From contig NZ_JACKUK010000023.1 of NCBI RefSeq assembly GCF_025822765.1, forward strand, positions 203,367 through 267,366: DNA of 64,000 bases. Direction: 5' to 3'. The notes under the pieces are model-generated. The model made no database searches, was not told the origin of the DNA, and saw nothing but the letters and a program-made list of their open reading frames with translations. Position 1 is the first letter of the stretch. Each line of letters starts with the position of its first letter. Shown here piece by piece: positions 38,524 to 47,971 of this stretch. Both the position numbers and the translations under genes were made by a program. This DNA comes from Mycobacterium barrassiae. Its GTDB lineage: Bacteria > Actinomycetota > Actinomycetes > Mycobacteriales > Mycobacteriaceae.

Positions 38524-38556
38524 AGCGAGTTACCTTACAGTAATCTTAAGAATCCT
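38524..38556. promoter_or_regulatory. AT-rich promoter/operator interval of efpA
   Basis: This 33-bp gap between cysG and efpA is markedly AT-rich for the window. It contains the palindrome TTACAGTAA and the minus-strand -10 candidate TAAGGT (38537-38532) 8 nt before the ATG. A repressor such as a TetR-family protein could bind here, but no regulator gene is adjacent. Confidence 0.45.
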
Positions 38557-39753
38557 TTAACCGCCGAAGGCCGCCACGGGCCCGATCACGATGATCGCGG
38601 GGGGCCGAATGCCCTCTTCGCGGATGCGCACCGGGGCGTCGGCGAGGGTCGCCCGCAACGTTCGCTGCGCCGCCGTGCTGCCGTGCTGCACGACTAGTAC
38701 CGGAGTATCCGCAGGTCGGCCACCGTCCAACAGCACCTTGGCGAATTGTTCGACGCGTTCGACCGCCATCAGCAAAACGATCGTGCCGGACATCGCGGCC
38801 AAAGCATCCCAATTCACTAACGATTCCGGATGGTCGGGCGCAACATGGCCGCTGACCACCACGAACTCGTGCGTGACGGCCCGATGTGTGACCGGAACGC
38901 CCGCCAGCGCAGGAACTGCTATGGCACTCGTCACACCCGGCACGACGGTGACCGGAATCCCCGCATCTGCGCACGCGATCACCTCTTCGTATCCGCGCGC
39001 GAACACGAACGGGTCGCCGCCTTTGAGCCGCACGACGAATTTGCCGGCCCTTGCCCGGTCGATGAGGATCTCGTTGATCGCGTCCTGGGCCATCGCACGC
39101 CCGTACGGGATCTTCGCGGCGTCGATGACCTCGACGTGCGGTGGCAGCTCGGCGAGTAGTTCCGGCGGCGCCAGCCGGTCGGCCACGACGACATCGGCGT
39201 GGGCCAGCAGTCGCCGTCCGCGCACAGTGATCAGTTCGGGGTCGCCGGGCCCTCCGCCGACGAGCGCCACCCCACCGGGCTGTACGCCGGGCGTCTCCGC
39301 CGCGATGAGCCCCTGCTGGAGCGCCTCGTGGATCGCCGAGCGCATCGCCGCGGACCGGCGGTGCTCCCCGCCTGCGAGCACACCGACCGAAAGCCCCTCG
39401 TACTCGAACGACGCGGGCGTGACGGCGGTGCCCTCGCGCGCCACGTCGGCGCGCACACAGAAGATCCGTCGCGCCTCGGCCTCGGCGACCACCGCGGCGT
39501 TGACGGCGGGATCGTCGGTGGCCGCAATCACATACCAGGCGCCTTCCAGGTCGCCGTCACGAAACTCTCTGAGCTCCAAGGTGATTCCAGCCATCGCCTC
39601 GACGGCCGGGGTGGCACTTCGGGCGATGACGTGCACGTCGGCCCCGTTGGCCACCAGCAGCGGGAGCCGACGCTGCGCCACGGTGCCGCCACCGACGACG
39701 ACGACCTTCCTGCCCGACAGGCGCAGGCCGACGAGGTAGGCGTTCTCACTCAC
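38557..39753 (-). CDS. cysG: Siroheme synthase (uroporphyrinogen-III C-methyltransferase / precorrin-2 dehydrogenase)
   Basis: The 398-residue fusion has an N-terminal precorrin-2 dehydrogenase domain (VVVVGGGTVAQRRLPLLVANGADV). A C-terminal tetrapyrrole methyltransferase domain follows (LVGGGPGDPELITVRGRRLLAHADVVVADRL, RLKGGDPFVFARGYEE). It supplies precorrin-2 for siroheme and for cobalamin. Its start overlaps cobB by 4 bp, placing it in the cobalamin operon. Confidence 0.95.
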   Translation of the reverse strand: MSENAYLVGLRLSGRKVVVVGGGTVAQRRLPLLVANGADVHVIARSATPAVEAMAGITLELREFRDGDLEGAWYVIAATDDPAVNAAVVAEAEARRIFCVRADVAREGTAVTPASFEYEGLSVGVLAGGEHRRSAAMRSAIHEALQQGLIAAETPGVQPGGVALVGGGPGDPELITVRGRRLLAHADVVVADRLAPPELLAELPPHVEVIDAAKIPYGRAMAQDAINEILIDRARAGKFVVRLKGGDPFVFARGYEEVIACADAGIPVTVVPGVTSAIAVPALAGVPVTHRAVTHEFVVVSGHVAPDHPESLVNWDALAAMSGTIVLLMAVERVEQFAKVLLDGGRPADTPVLVVQHGSTAAQRTLRATLADAPVRIREEGIRPPAIIVIGPVAAFGG

Positions 39754-41117
39754 CCGGCGAGCTTAGAGGTTGTGGCCGCGGCGACGAAGCGGGCCATGGC
39801 GTGTGGGTGTGCGGCCGGATGGGTGTGGAGGTAGCTGGCGTGCACACCGCCGGTCACTGCACCGTCCCTGACGGCGTCGACATCACGGCCGGAGTACACC
39901 CATGCCGGTTGATAGCTGTCGGCGAATGTGACTGCGGTGCGGTGGAACTCGTGGCCGACGGCACGGTCACCGACGGCATGCAGCGGTGACTCGGTCACGG
40001 CGACGGCATTGCGATACCCCAACGTGAGGCGATCGGTGAAACGCGCCGAACCGGAAAGCACTCCGCACATCGGGTAGCCGTCGAGGTCGTCGACCAGATA
40101 GGTCAGCCCCGCGCATTCTGCGTGCACGGGCGCCCCCGACGCGGCGAGACTCCTGATCTGCTGGCGCGCAATGTCGTTGTCCGACAGCTCCGTGCTGAAC
40201 TGTTCCGGGAACCCGCCAGGCAGCACCAGCGCGGCGGTCTGCAGCGGTAGCGGGTCGATCAGCGGGTCGAACTCCACAACCTCTGCGCCGGCCGCGTGCA
40301 GCAGTTCCCGGTGTTCGGCATAGCCGAAGGTGAACGCCTTCCCCGCCGCGAGTGCGACGGTCACGGGCTCGCCCGCGATCGGCGTCACGCCCGGATCCCA
40401 GAGTTCGTCGACGACCCGGCTGGTCGCGATGCCTGCGATCGCCTCGAGGTCGACGTGACGGCCGACCTGGCCGACCATCGCGTCCACGGCAGCACGCGCC
40501 TGCCTGCCGTGCTCGACGGCGGTGATGAGGCCGAGATGCCGTGATGGCACCGACAATTCGTCGACGCGCGGAATGACGCCGAAGACCGGGACTCCGGCAT
40601 GCTCACACGCCTGCCGCAGGACCTCCTCGTGACGCGGTGAGCCGACGCGGTTGAGGATGACGCCTGCGATCCGGATCTTCGGGTCGAATGTCGAGAAGCC
40701 GTGCAGCAGCGCCGCGACGCTGTGACTCTGACCGCGGCTGTCCACCACGAGGACAACCGGGGCGCCGAGTAGCGCGGCGACGTGCGCGGTCGACCCCTCG
40801 GCGGCGCCGGTGAAGCCGTCCGCGATCCGGCCGTCGAACAGGCCCATCACCCCCTCGACGACCGCGATGTCGGCGCCGGCGCTGCCATGCCGGAACAGCG
40901 GGCCGATCAGCTCGTCGCCGACCAATACCGGGTCGAGGTTGCGGCCCGGCCGATCCGCCGCTAGCTCGTGGTATCCGGGGTCGATGAAGTCGGGACCCAC
41001 CTTGAACGGTGCGACGGCGCGGCCCGCGCGGCGCAGCGCTCCCATCAAACCCGTTGCCACGGTGGTTTTTCCGCTGCCCGAAGCCGGTGCGGCGATGACG
41101 ACGGCCGGCGTACTCAC
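39750..41117 (-). CDS. cobB: Cobyrinic (hydrogenobyrinic) acid a,c-diamide synthase
   Basis: CobB amidates the a and c side chains of the corrin ring, using glutamine and ATP. The 455-residue protein has the P-loop APASGSGKTTVATGLMGAL. VEGVMGLFDG follows, and a C-terminal class I glutamine amidotransferase domain has the catalytic Cys in PVHAECAGL. The start is either of two adjacent GTG codons (41120 or 41117). I prefer 41117, which makes a GTGA overlap with the cobO stop. Confidence 0.94.
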   Translation of the reverse strand: MSTPAVVIAAPASGSGKTTVATGLMGALRRAGRAVAPFKVGPDFIDPGYHELAADRPGRNLDPVLVGDELIGPLFRHGSAGADIAVVEGVMGLFDGRIADGFTGAAEGSTAHVAALLGAPVVLVVDSRGQSHSVAALLHGFSTFDPKIRIAGVILNRVGSPRHEEVLRQACEHAGVPVFGVIPRVDELSVPSRHLGLITAVEHGRQARAAVDAMVGQVGRHVDLEAIAGIATSRVVDELWDPGVTPIAGEPVTVALAAGKAFTFGYAEHRELLHAAGAEVVEFDPLIDPLPLQTAALVLPGGFPEQFSTELSDNDIARQQIRSLAASGAPVHAECAGLTYLVDDLDGYPMCGVLSGSARFTDRLTLGYRNAVAVTESPLHAVGDRAVGHEFHRTAVTFADSYQPAWVYSGRDVDAVRDGAVTGGVHASYLHTHPAAHPHAMARFVAAATTSKLAG

Positions 41118-41728
41118 CACTCGATGCCCTTCTGGCCCTTGCGGCCGGCATCCATCGGGTGCTTCACCTTGGTCATCTCGGTGACGAGGTCGGCGGCGTC
41201 GAGCAGTGGCTGCGGCGCGTCGCGGCCGGTGATGACGACGTGCTGGGTGCCGGGCCGCGACGTCAGCACCGCGATCACGTCATCGACGTCGACCCAGCCC
41301 CACTTCAGCGGATAGGTGAACTCGTCGAGCACGTAGAAGTCGTGGCGCTCCTCGGCCAGTCGGCGGGTGATCTCCGCCCAGCCGTCGGCCGCGGCCGCCG
41401 CATGATCGTCCTCGCTGCCGTGCTTGCGCGACCATGACCAGCCCGCGCCCATCTTGTGCCATTCGACGGGGCCGCCGATCCCGTGCTCGTCGTGCAGGCG
41501 GCCCAACTGGGCGAAGGCGGCCTCCTCGCCGACCTTCCATTTGGCGCTCTTGACGAACTGGAACACCGCGACCGAGAAACCCTGATTCCACGCCCGCAGC
41601 GCCATGCCGAACGCCGCCGTCGACTTGCCCTTGCCTGCTCCGGTGTGGACCGCCAGCAGTGGGGCGTTGCGGCGTGCGCGTGTGGTCAGCCCGTCGTCGG
41701 GGACGCTGGCCGGTTGACCCTGAGGCAT
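41114..41728 (-). CDS. cobO: Cob(I)yrinic acid a,c-diamide adenosyltransferase
   Basis: CobO attaches the adenosyl group to the corrin cobalt. The 204-residue enzyme has the P-loop LAVHTGAGKGKSTAAFGMALRAWNQG and the CobA/BtuR core (QFVKSAKWKVGEEAAF). YVLDEFTYPLKWGWVD and later SRPGTQHVVITGRDAP follow. It lies between the chelatase gene (15 bp upstream) and cobB (overlapping). Confidence 0.95.
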   Translation of the reverse strand: MPQGQPASVPDDGLTTRARRNAPLLAVHTGAGKGKSTAAFGMALRAWNQGFSVAVFQFVKSAKWKVGEEAAFAQLGRLHDEHGIGGPVEWHKMGAGWSWSRKHGSEDDHAAAAADGWAEITRRLAEERHDFYVLDEFTYPLKWGWVDVDDVIAVLTSRPGTQHVVITGRDAPQPLLDAADLVTEMTKVKHPMDAGRKGQKGIEW

Positions 41729-41743
41729 CTCTGACTCCCCGAC

Positions 41744-43567
41744 TCAGGCGGCGGTACGTACGACGTCGGTGAGGTTGTCCGCGCGCAGCTGCGCCAGCCG
41801 AACCGCGGGCGCGCGGAGATGGTCCGCCAGCTGCTCCGCCAAACCCAGTCGGACATAGGAGGTTTCGCAGTCCACGACGACCGCGGCCGCCCCCTCGGCG
41901 ACCAGCCGGGCAGCCGCCTCTCTCGTGCGGCCCAACGGATCCGGGCCGCCGGTGGCGCGTCCGTCGGTGAGCACGACCACCAGGCTGCGGCGGGCACGGT
42001 CACGCGCCTTCTCCCTGACCACGACGTCGCGCGCGGCCAGTAGGCCCTGCGCCAGTGGTGTTTTGCCTCCGGTGTCGAAGCGGGCCAGTCGCCGGCCTGC
42101 GATGTGCACCGACGAGGTCGGCGGCAACAGCAGTCGCGCGTCGTCTTGGCGGAACGTGATCACGGCGACCTTGTCGCGCCGCTGGTAGGCGTCGCGCAGC
42201 AGTGACAACGCGGCCCCGCTGACCGCCGCCATCCGGTCGCGGGCCGCCATCGAGCCCGAGGCGTCGACCACGAAGATCACCAGATTGCCTTCGCGGCCTT
42301 CACGAACGGCGTGGCGCACGTCATCGACCATCGGCCGGGGGCGCCCGGGCGCACGCTGATGCCCCGCCGCGGCCAGCAGCGTCCCGAACACGTGCAGCCC
42401 GTGACCGTCAGCGACATTCGTCGTCGACGACACGACGGTGCCGGTGCGGTTGCGCGCTCGCGACCTGCGTCCCGGTGCTCCCTCTCCCACGCCGGGGACG
42501 ACGAGCGCCCGGGTCCGGAACACTGCGGACGGTGGCGCGCTGGGACGGGCGGCTGAACTCGAATTCCCCTGCGGCACAGGGTGGTCGGACATATCGCCAT
42601 TGGACGGCTGGCCACCGCCGGGCGGGTCGGGGTCGGGCTCCTGGTCGGCGGACTCCCCCGCCTGCTGCATCGCCTCGTCGAGTTGTTCTGGATTCAGGCC
42701 GGGGTCGTCGAAAGGGTCGCGGCGACGCCGGTGCGGCAGCGCGAGTTCGGCCGCCACCCGGATGTCCTCCTCCGCGACGGTGTCCGCCCCACGCCAGGCG
42801 GCGTGCGCGACCGCCGTGCGGGCCACCACCAGATCGGCCCGCATACCGTCGACGTCGAACGCCGCGCACAGGGCGGCGATTCGTCGTAATTCGCTGTCCG
42901 GCAACTCAACCGAGCCGATCCTGTCGCGGGCCGCGGCGACGCGGTTGGCCAGTTCGGCGTCGGCGGCCGCGTAGCGTTCGGCGAAGCCGGCCGGGTCGGC
43001 CTCGAACGCCATCCGCTGCCGTACGACCTCGACCCGGACGTCGACATCGCGGGAGGCGTGCACGTCGACGGTCAGTCCGAACCGGTCGAGCAACTGCGGA
43101 CGCAGTTCGCCCTCTTCGGGATTCATGGTTCCGACGAGCACGAAGCGCGCTTCGTGGCTGTGCGAGACGCCGTCGCGCTCGACATGCACCCGGCCCATCG
43201 CGGCGGCGTCGAGAAGCACGTCGACCAGGTGGTCGTGCAGCAGGTTGACCTCGTCGACATACAGCACGCCGCCGTGGGCGCGGGCCAAAAGGCCGGGCGA
43301 GAACGCATGCTCACCGTCGCGCAGCACCTTTTGCAGGTCCAGCGAGCCGACCACGCGGTCCTCGGTCGCACCGATCGGCAACTCGACCAGCGCCGCACCG
43401 TCCACCGCCTCCAGCACCTTGGCGAGACCACGCACGGCGGTCGACTTCGCCGTGCCCTTCTCCCCCCGGATCAGTACGCCGCCGATCTCAGGGCGCACCG
43501 CGCACAGCAGCAGCGCCAGACGCAGCCGGTCATGGCCGACGATCGCGCTGAACGGATAGGTCGTCAT
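41744..43567 (-). CDS. Magnesium/cobalt chelatase ChlI-ChlD fusion
   Basis: The 607-residue protein fuses an AAA+ ATPase domain with a C-terminal von Willebrand A domain. The Walker A is [14 protein letters not shown] near residue 42 and Walker B is [12 protein letters not shown]. The MIDAS motif DASGSM lies near residue 432. An acidic, Pro-rich linker joins them ([13 protein letters not shown]). In this operon a role in inserting cobalt into the corrin ring, with CobN elsewhere, is more likely than magnesium chelation. The ATG at 43567 overlaps the GNAT stop (ATGA). Confidence 0.92.
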   Translation of the reverse strand: MTTYPFSAIVGHDRLRLALLLCAVRPEIGGVLIRGEKGTAKSTAVRGLAKVLEAVDGAALVELPIGATEDRVVGSLDLQKVLRDGEHAFSPGLLARAHGGVLYVDEVNLLHDHLVDVLLDAAAMGRVHVERDGVSHSHEARFVLVGTMNPEEGELRPQLLDRFGLTVDVHASRDVDVRVEVVRQRMAFEADPAGFAERYAAADAELANRVAAARDRIGSVELPDSELRRIAALCAAFDVDGMRADLVVARTAVAHAAWRGADTVAEEDIRVAAELALPHRRRRDPFDDPGLNPEQLDEAMQQAGESADQEPDPDPPGGGQPSNGDMSDHPVPQGNSSSAARPSAPPSAVFRTRALVVPGVGEGAPGRRSRARNRTGTVVSSTTNVADGHGLHVFGTLLAAAGHQRAPGRPRPMVDDVRHAVREGREGNLVIFVVDASGSMAARDRMAAVSGAALSLLRDAYQRRDKVAVITFRQDDARLLLPPTSSVHIAGRRLARFDTGGKTPLAQGLLAARDVVVREKARDRARRSLVVVLTDGRATGGPDPLGRTREAAARLVAEGAAAVVVDCETSYVRLGLAEQLADHLRAPAVRLAQLRADNLTDVVRTAA

Positions 43568-44010
43568 GACTTGACCATCGGGACGTGCGGGATGCCGTCG
43601 TCCAGGAATTCCGCTCCGTCGCGCACGAATCCGTGCCGCGCGTACATCTCCTCGAGATAGGTCTGCGCATTGATGCGGCACGGGTAGTCGCCGACCTCGG
43701 CGAGCGCGGCCTGCATCAGCCGGGTGGTGTGCCCCTGGCCGCGCTGGTCGCGTTTGGTGCAGACCCGACCGATGCGAAAGCCCTTTTGACCGCCGGGATG
43801 CTCTTCCATGAGCCGCAAGGTGGAAATGACCTCTCCGTCGGGCCCCTCGAGCCAGAAGTGCCGAGTTTCGGTGAGCAGGTCGCGTCCGTCCAGTTCGGGG
43901 TACGGGGTGGCCTGCTCGACGACGAACACCTCGACGCGCAGCTTGAGCAGTTCGTAGAGCGTCTCGGCGTCCAGGTCCTTGGCCCAGCTTCGGCGCAGCG
44001 CAACCGTCAT
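43564..44010 (-). CDS. GNAT acetyltransferase, ElaA-like
   Basis: The 148-residue protein matches the ElaA type of GCN5-related acetyltransferases. Its segments include [48 protein letters not shown] and the acetyl-CoA loop [22 protein letters not shown]. It is the first gene of the chelatase-cobO-cobB-cysG run and is translationally coupled to the chelatase. The same pairing is found in M. tuberculosis. Its substrate is unknown. Confidence 0.92.
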   Translation of the reverse strand: MTVALRRSWAKDLDAETLYELLKLRVEVFVVEQATPYPELDGRDLLTETRHFWLEGPDGEVISTLRLMEEHPGGQKGFRIGRVCTKRDQRGQGHTTRLMQAALAEVGDYPCRINAQTYLEEMYARHGFVRDGAEFLDDGIPHVPMVKS

Positions 44011-44179
44011 CCGGCGCTCACCGGCCGAACGCGGTCCGCGACACCCCGGTCCATGGCTACCTGCGGGTCAGACACCCGTTCGATCACCCTCCGTGGTCGG
44101 TTATGTATCGGCTTGGCGGGTTTCAGGTTATCCCGCTGGCATCCCCCGACGTTGGCCCAGGTCGGCTGCGGCCCACGAC

Positions 44180-44185
44180 TAAGGT
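44180..44185 (+). promoter_or_regulatory. Candidate -10 of the 44193 hydrolase gene
   Basis: TAAGGT ends exactly 7 nt before the GTG at 44193. The AAGG within it could also serve as a ribosome binding site, so the leaderless reading is uncertain. The interval 44011-44179 holds no other feature I can name, and I found no cobalamin riboswitch in it. Confidence 0.4.
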
Positions 44186-44192
44186 GGCTCTC

Positions 44193-45221
44193 GTGACCGA
44201 GTGGGAGCCAGACGTGCTGGCCGGTTACCGGCAGCAGACGTTCGACCTGGGGCCTGATCCCGACGGCGAGGGAAACCTCGTCGCCACCCTGGTGCGCCGC
44301 GGCGAGGCGCGTCCCACGGCCAGCCACGCCGTTCTGGTGGTGCACGGTTTCACCGACTACTTCTTCCATACCCAGCTGGCCGATCACTTCGCCGATCGCG
44401 GGTTTGCCTTTTACGCACTAGACCTGCATAAATGCGGTCGATCGTGGCGCGAGGGCCAGACGCCGCACTTCACCACCGACCTGGCCCGTTACGACAACGA
44501 GCTGACGCGTGCACTGGACATCATCAACGCCGAGACCGGCGCCGACGTGCTCGTCTACGGTCACTCGGCGGGCGGGCTCATCGTGTCGCTGTACCTGGAC
44601 CGGCTGCACCGCCGCGGCCTGACGCAGCGCAAACGCGTCAGCGGACTGGTGCTCAACAGTCCCTGGCTGGATCTTCAGGGCCCCTCGGTGCTTCGCGCCA
44701 AACCCACCGGCGCCGCGATCGCCGCGCTGTCACGGATGCGCAAGCTGTCCGTCGTGCGTTCGCCCACCCCTGGCGGTTACGGCACGACGCTGCACCGCGA
44801 CTACTACGGCGAATTCGAATACGACCTCAGATGGAAGCCGATCGGCGGGTTTCCGGTCACGTTCGGCTGGATCCACGCGATCCGGCGGGGACACGCCAGG
44901 CTGCACCGCGGGCTCGACGTCGGTGTGCCCAACCTGATCCTGCGCTCCGATCGCAGCGTGCGCGAGGTGAAGGATCCCGACGCGATCCAACGCGGCGACG
45001 CCGTGTTGGACGTCAAACAGATCGCCCGCTGGGCCGGATGCATCGGCAACCGGACCACCGTCGTACCGATAGTCGACGCCAAGCACGACGTGTTCCTATC
45101 CGTGCCCGAGGCGCGACAGGCCGCCTACGACGAACTCGATCGCTGGCTCGACACCAATTTTTCCGAGAGCGCGAAGAATTCCGAACCTCCTGCGCGCCAA
45201 CACAACCCGAACAAAGGGTGA
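44193..45221 (+). CDS. Alpha/beta hydrolase (lysophospholipase/monoglyceride-lipase-like)
   Basis: The 342-residue protein has VLVVHGFTDYFFHTQLADHFADRGFAFYALDLHKCGRS and the nucleophile elbow VYGHSAGGLIVSLYL. An acidic residue (VPIVDAKHD) and histidine in the same segment complete the catalytic order. It matches the Hydrolase_4 group acting on lipid esters. The GTG at 44193 was chosen over the ATG at 44103. It precedes mtr by 4 bp, the same arrangement as Rv2854-Rv2855, so cotranscription is likely. Confidence 0.88.
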   Translation: MTEWEPDVLAGYRQQTFDLGPDPDGEGNLVATLVRRGEARPTASHAVLVVHGFTDYFFHTQLADHFADRGFAFYALDLHKCGRSWREGQTPHFTTDLARYDNELTRALDIINAETGADVLVYGHSAGGLIVSLYLDRLHRRGLTQRKRVSGLVLNSPWLDLQGPSVLRAKPTGAAIAALSRMRKLSVVRSPTPGGYGTTLHRDYYGEFEYDLRWKPIGGFPVTFGWIHAIRRGHARLHRGLDVGVPNLILRSDRSVREVKDPDAIQRGDAVLDVKQIARWAGCIGNRTTVVPIVDAKHDVFLSVPEARQAAYDELDRWLDTNFSESAKNSEPPARQHNPNKG

Positions 45222-45225
45222 GATC

Positions 45226-46641
45226 ATGGACCATTTCGACATCGCGATCATCGGCACCGGTTCGGGCAACTCCATCCTCGATGAACGGTACGAGGACAAG
45301 CGGGTGGCGATCTGCGAGCAGGGGGTGTTCGGCGGGACCTGCCTCAACGTCGGCTGCATCCCCACGAAGATGTTCGTGTACTCCGCCGGTGTCGCTCAAC
45401 AGATAAGGGAGTCGTCGCAATACGGCATCGATGCTCACATCGACGAGATTCGCTGGGCCGACATCGTCTCGCGAGTGTTCGGCCGCATCGATCCGATCGC
45501 CGCCGGCGGGGAGAACTACCGTCGGTCATCGCCGAACGTGAGGGTCTTCGCCAGCCACACCCGTTTCACGCCGACAAAACCCGACGGCCGCTACGCGTTT
45601 CGCACCGAGGACGGCGATGAGTTCACCTCCGACCAGGTGGTCATCGCGGCGGGCTCGCGGGCCGTCGTGCCGGAGGCCGTCACGGCGTGCGGGGTGAACT
45701 ACCACACCAGCGACACCATCATGCGCATCGCGGACGTGCCCGAGCACCTGGTCATCATCGGCGGCGGTTTCATCGCATGCGAGTTCGCCCATATCTTTTC
45801 GGCTCTCGGCAGCCATGTGACGCTGCTGATCCGCGGCGGCACCCTGCTGCGCGGCCACGACGACGACATCGCCATGCGCTTCACCGACATCGCGTCGAGG
45901 AAATGGGAGATCCGCAACCACCACGAGCTGGCCGACGCACACAACGTCGGCGACGGCGTGGAGATCACGTGCACGGACGGCACGAAGGTGCGCGGCGACG
46001 CCCTGCTGGTCGCCACGGGGCGCATACCCAACGGTGATCGGCTCGACGCCGAACTTGCCGGGGTGAAGGTCAACGCCAACGGCCAGGTCGTGGTCGACCA
46101 GTACCAGCGCACCACCGCGCGCGGGGTGTTCGCACTCGGCGACGTGTCGTCGGACTATCAACTCAAGCATGTGGCCAACCACGAGGCCCGAAGGGTGAAA
46201 CACAATCTGTTGCAGGACTGGGACGACACCGACGCGCTGATGCCGTCAGACCATCGCAACGTGCCGTCCGCGGTGTTCACCGACCCGCAGATCGCCAGCG
46301 TCGGCCTAACGGAAAATGAAGCTCGGGCAAAGGGTTTCAGAATCAAGGTGAAGATTCAGGACTTCGGCGACGTCGCGTACGGCTGGGCGATGGAGGACAC
46401 GACGGGGATCGCGAAGATCATCGTCGACGACGACAGCGGCCTGATCCTCGGCGCACACATCATGGGGCACCAGGCGTCATCACTGATTCAGCCGGTGATC
46501 CAGGCGATGAACTTCGGCCTGCCCGCCCAGGACATGGCCCGCGGCCAGTACTGGATTCATCCGGCGTTGCCCGAGGTGATCGAGAATGCGCTGCTGGCGA
46601 TCTGCGGCGAACCGCCCTGGCCCCCTTCGAAGCGGCACTGA
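45226..46641 (+). CDS. mtr: Mycothione reductase
   Basis: Mtr reduces mycothiol disulfide with NADPH, keeping the main actinobacterial thiol reduced. The 471-residue flavoprotein has the FAD fingerprint IAIIGTGSGNSILDERY and the redox pair GGTCLNVGCIPTKM. The NAD(P) loop is IIGGGFIACEFAHIF. The C-terminal dimer motif HPALPEVIENALLAI carries the catalytic His-Glu. The length fits the family. It follows the hydrolase gene and ends one base before convergent nicT. Confidence 0.96.
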   Translation: MDHFDIAIIGTGSGNSILDERYEDKRVAICEQGVFGGTCLNVGCIPTKMFVYSAGVAQQIRESSQYGIDAHIDEIRWADIVSRVFGRIDPIAAGGENYRRSSPNVRVFASHTRFTPTKPDGRYAFRTEDGDEFTSDQVVIAAGSRAVVPEAVTACGVNYHTSDTIMRIADVPEHLVIIGGGFIACEFAHIFSALGSHVTLLIRGGTLLRGHDDDIAMRFTDIASRKWEIRNHHELADAHNVGDGVEITCTDGTKVRGDALLVATGRIPNGDRLDAELAGVKVNANGQVVVDQYQRTTARGVFALGDVSSDYQLKHVANHEARRVKHNLLQDWDDTDALMPSDHRNVPSAVFTDPQIASVGLTENEARAKGFRIKVKIQDFGDVAYGWAMEDTTGIAKIIVDDDSGLILGAHIMGHQASSLIQPVIQAMNFGLPAQDMARGQYWIHPALPEVIENALLAICGEPPWPPSKRH

Positions 46642-46642
46642 C

Positions 46643-47737
46643 TCAGTCGGCGGGCACCCAGCGTTTCTCGACCTGACCGAAGCGCCAGACGGCGAGGGCG
46701 ATCAACCAGGCTGTGACGAACAAGCCGACGATCATGAACCCGACGGACTCGAGGTTCGCAGATCCGATCGCGGCGATCGGGCCGGATTCGACTCCCAGGC
46801 GCTCGACCAGCAGGCCGGTCAGCACGATGACGCCGATGACCAGGGCAACGATCACCGAGAGCACCGTCACGGTCAGGTTGTAGTAGACCTTGCGGATCGG
46901 TTTGAGGAACGCCCAGCCGTAGGCCCTCGCCATGAAGATGCCATCGAGCGCGTCGAACAGGCTCATCCCGGCCGCGAACAACACTGGCAAGACGAGGATG
47001 GCGTACCAGGGCAATGTGAATGCCGCCGTACCCGCGGCCAGCACAAGAAGTGCCACCTGCGTGGCGGTATCGAATCCCAGCCCCATCAGAAGCCCGACCG
47101 GGTAGAGATGCCATGGCTTGCTCACGCGGCGCATGACCCTGCCGAGGAGCCTGGCGAGGAAGCCGCGCTGCTGAAGCTGCCGCTCGAGTTCGGCCTCATC
47201 GAAGTCACCGGTCCGCATTTGGCGGAAGACCTTGGCGATGCCCACCGCGGCGAACAGATTCGACAGTCCGATCAGGATCAAGAATGTGCCGGCGACGAGC
47301 GAACCGATCAGGCCGAGAGTCTGCAGCATCGGCGAGCCCTCATCCTGCACGGGGCCGACCACCGCGCGAACGCCGATAGCCAGCAGGAACGCCAGACCGA
47401 ACACGACGCTGGAATGACCGAGCGAGAACCAGAACCCGGCAGTCAGGGAGCGGGTGCCCTCCCCGACCAGCTTGCGGGTGGTGTTGTCGATGACGGCGAT
47501 GTGGTCAGCGTCGAACGCGTGTCGAACTCCTAACAGGTAGGCCGTCACGCCCAGGCCGACGCCGAAGACACCGGCCGAGCCGAGCGTGATGTGCTGAGGG
47601 GCGACGCCGAAAACCAGCACTCCCCAGCCGAAGACGTGAAGCGCCAGGACAATACCGCCCATCGCGGCGATCGTCGTCCAATCTTTTCTGTCGAGTCGAG
47701 TGGACGGGGATGCCTGCAGCTGCTCGACGACGGCCAT
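46643..47737 (-). CDS. nicT: Nickel/cobalt transporter NicT (NiCoT family)
   Basis: The 364-residue membrane protein has about eight hydrophobic helices and the NiCoT signature RHAFDADHIAVIDNTTRK near residues 72-88. The second motif is LGHSSVVFGLAF, and the third is LGFDTATQVALL. It takes up Ni(II) or Co(II), useful for urease, hydrogenase and the cobalamin genes next door. Its promoter carries a clean -35, 17-bp spacer, -10 and a metalloregulator-like inverted repeat. In M. tuberculosis nicT is on the other strand relative to mtr. Confidence 0.94.
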   Translation of the reverse strand: MAVVEQLQASPSTRLDRKDWTTIAAMGGIVLALHVFGWGVLVFGVAPQHITLGSAGVFGVGLGVTAYLLGVRHAFDADHIAVIDNTTRKLVGEGTRSLTAGFWFSLGHSSVVFGLAFLLAIGVRAVVGPVQDEGSPMLQTLGLIGSLVAGTFLILIGLSNLFAAVGIAKVFRQMRTGDFDEAELERQLQQRGFLARLLGRVMRRVSKPWHLYPVGLLMGLGFDTATQVALLVLAAGTAAFTLPWYAILVLPVLFAAGMSLFDALDGIFMARAYGWAFLKPIRKVYYNLTVTVLSVIVALVIGVIVLTGLLVERLGVESGPIAAIGSANLESVGFMIVGLFVTAWLIALAVWRFGQVEKRWVPAD

Positions 47738-47744
47738 GATGCCG

Positions 47745-47789
47745 ACCCTAGGCGGCTGTGCGTTATCTGTCTAGCTGAACACATGTTCA
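47745..47789 (-). promoter_or_regulatory. nicT promoter with ArsR/SmtB-like operator
   Basis: On the minus strand TAGGGT (47750-47745) ends 7 nt before the nicT ATG at 47737. TAGACA (47773-47768) lies 17 bp upstream as a -35. Directly upstream is TGAACA-2-bp-TGTTCA (47776-47789), an inverted repeat of the type bound by ArsR/SmtB metal sensors. A nickel sensor could sit here. An ArsR gene is 1.3 kb away. Confidence 0.65.
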
Positions 47790-47971
47790 TTCGAGCCTCA
47801 ATCTCGCAGACGATCCATGGCCGGAGCGCACCCCGCGCCCGCGCCAGCCGTGGACCGACGTGCGAGATGTGAGATCGGAAGCGACGGCGGGGTGATCACC
47901 CGAGCACGATGCCCTGCTGGGGCAGGTCCGTACTAGCCATGTGATACCCCACCGTCGCCGAGCGCTCGGCC

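Noticed and set aside
44011-44192. Cobalamin riboswitch upstream of the cob genes
   Set aside because: I looked for the conserved B12-box-like core and did not find it. Only a short 5-bp hairpin is present.
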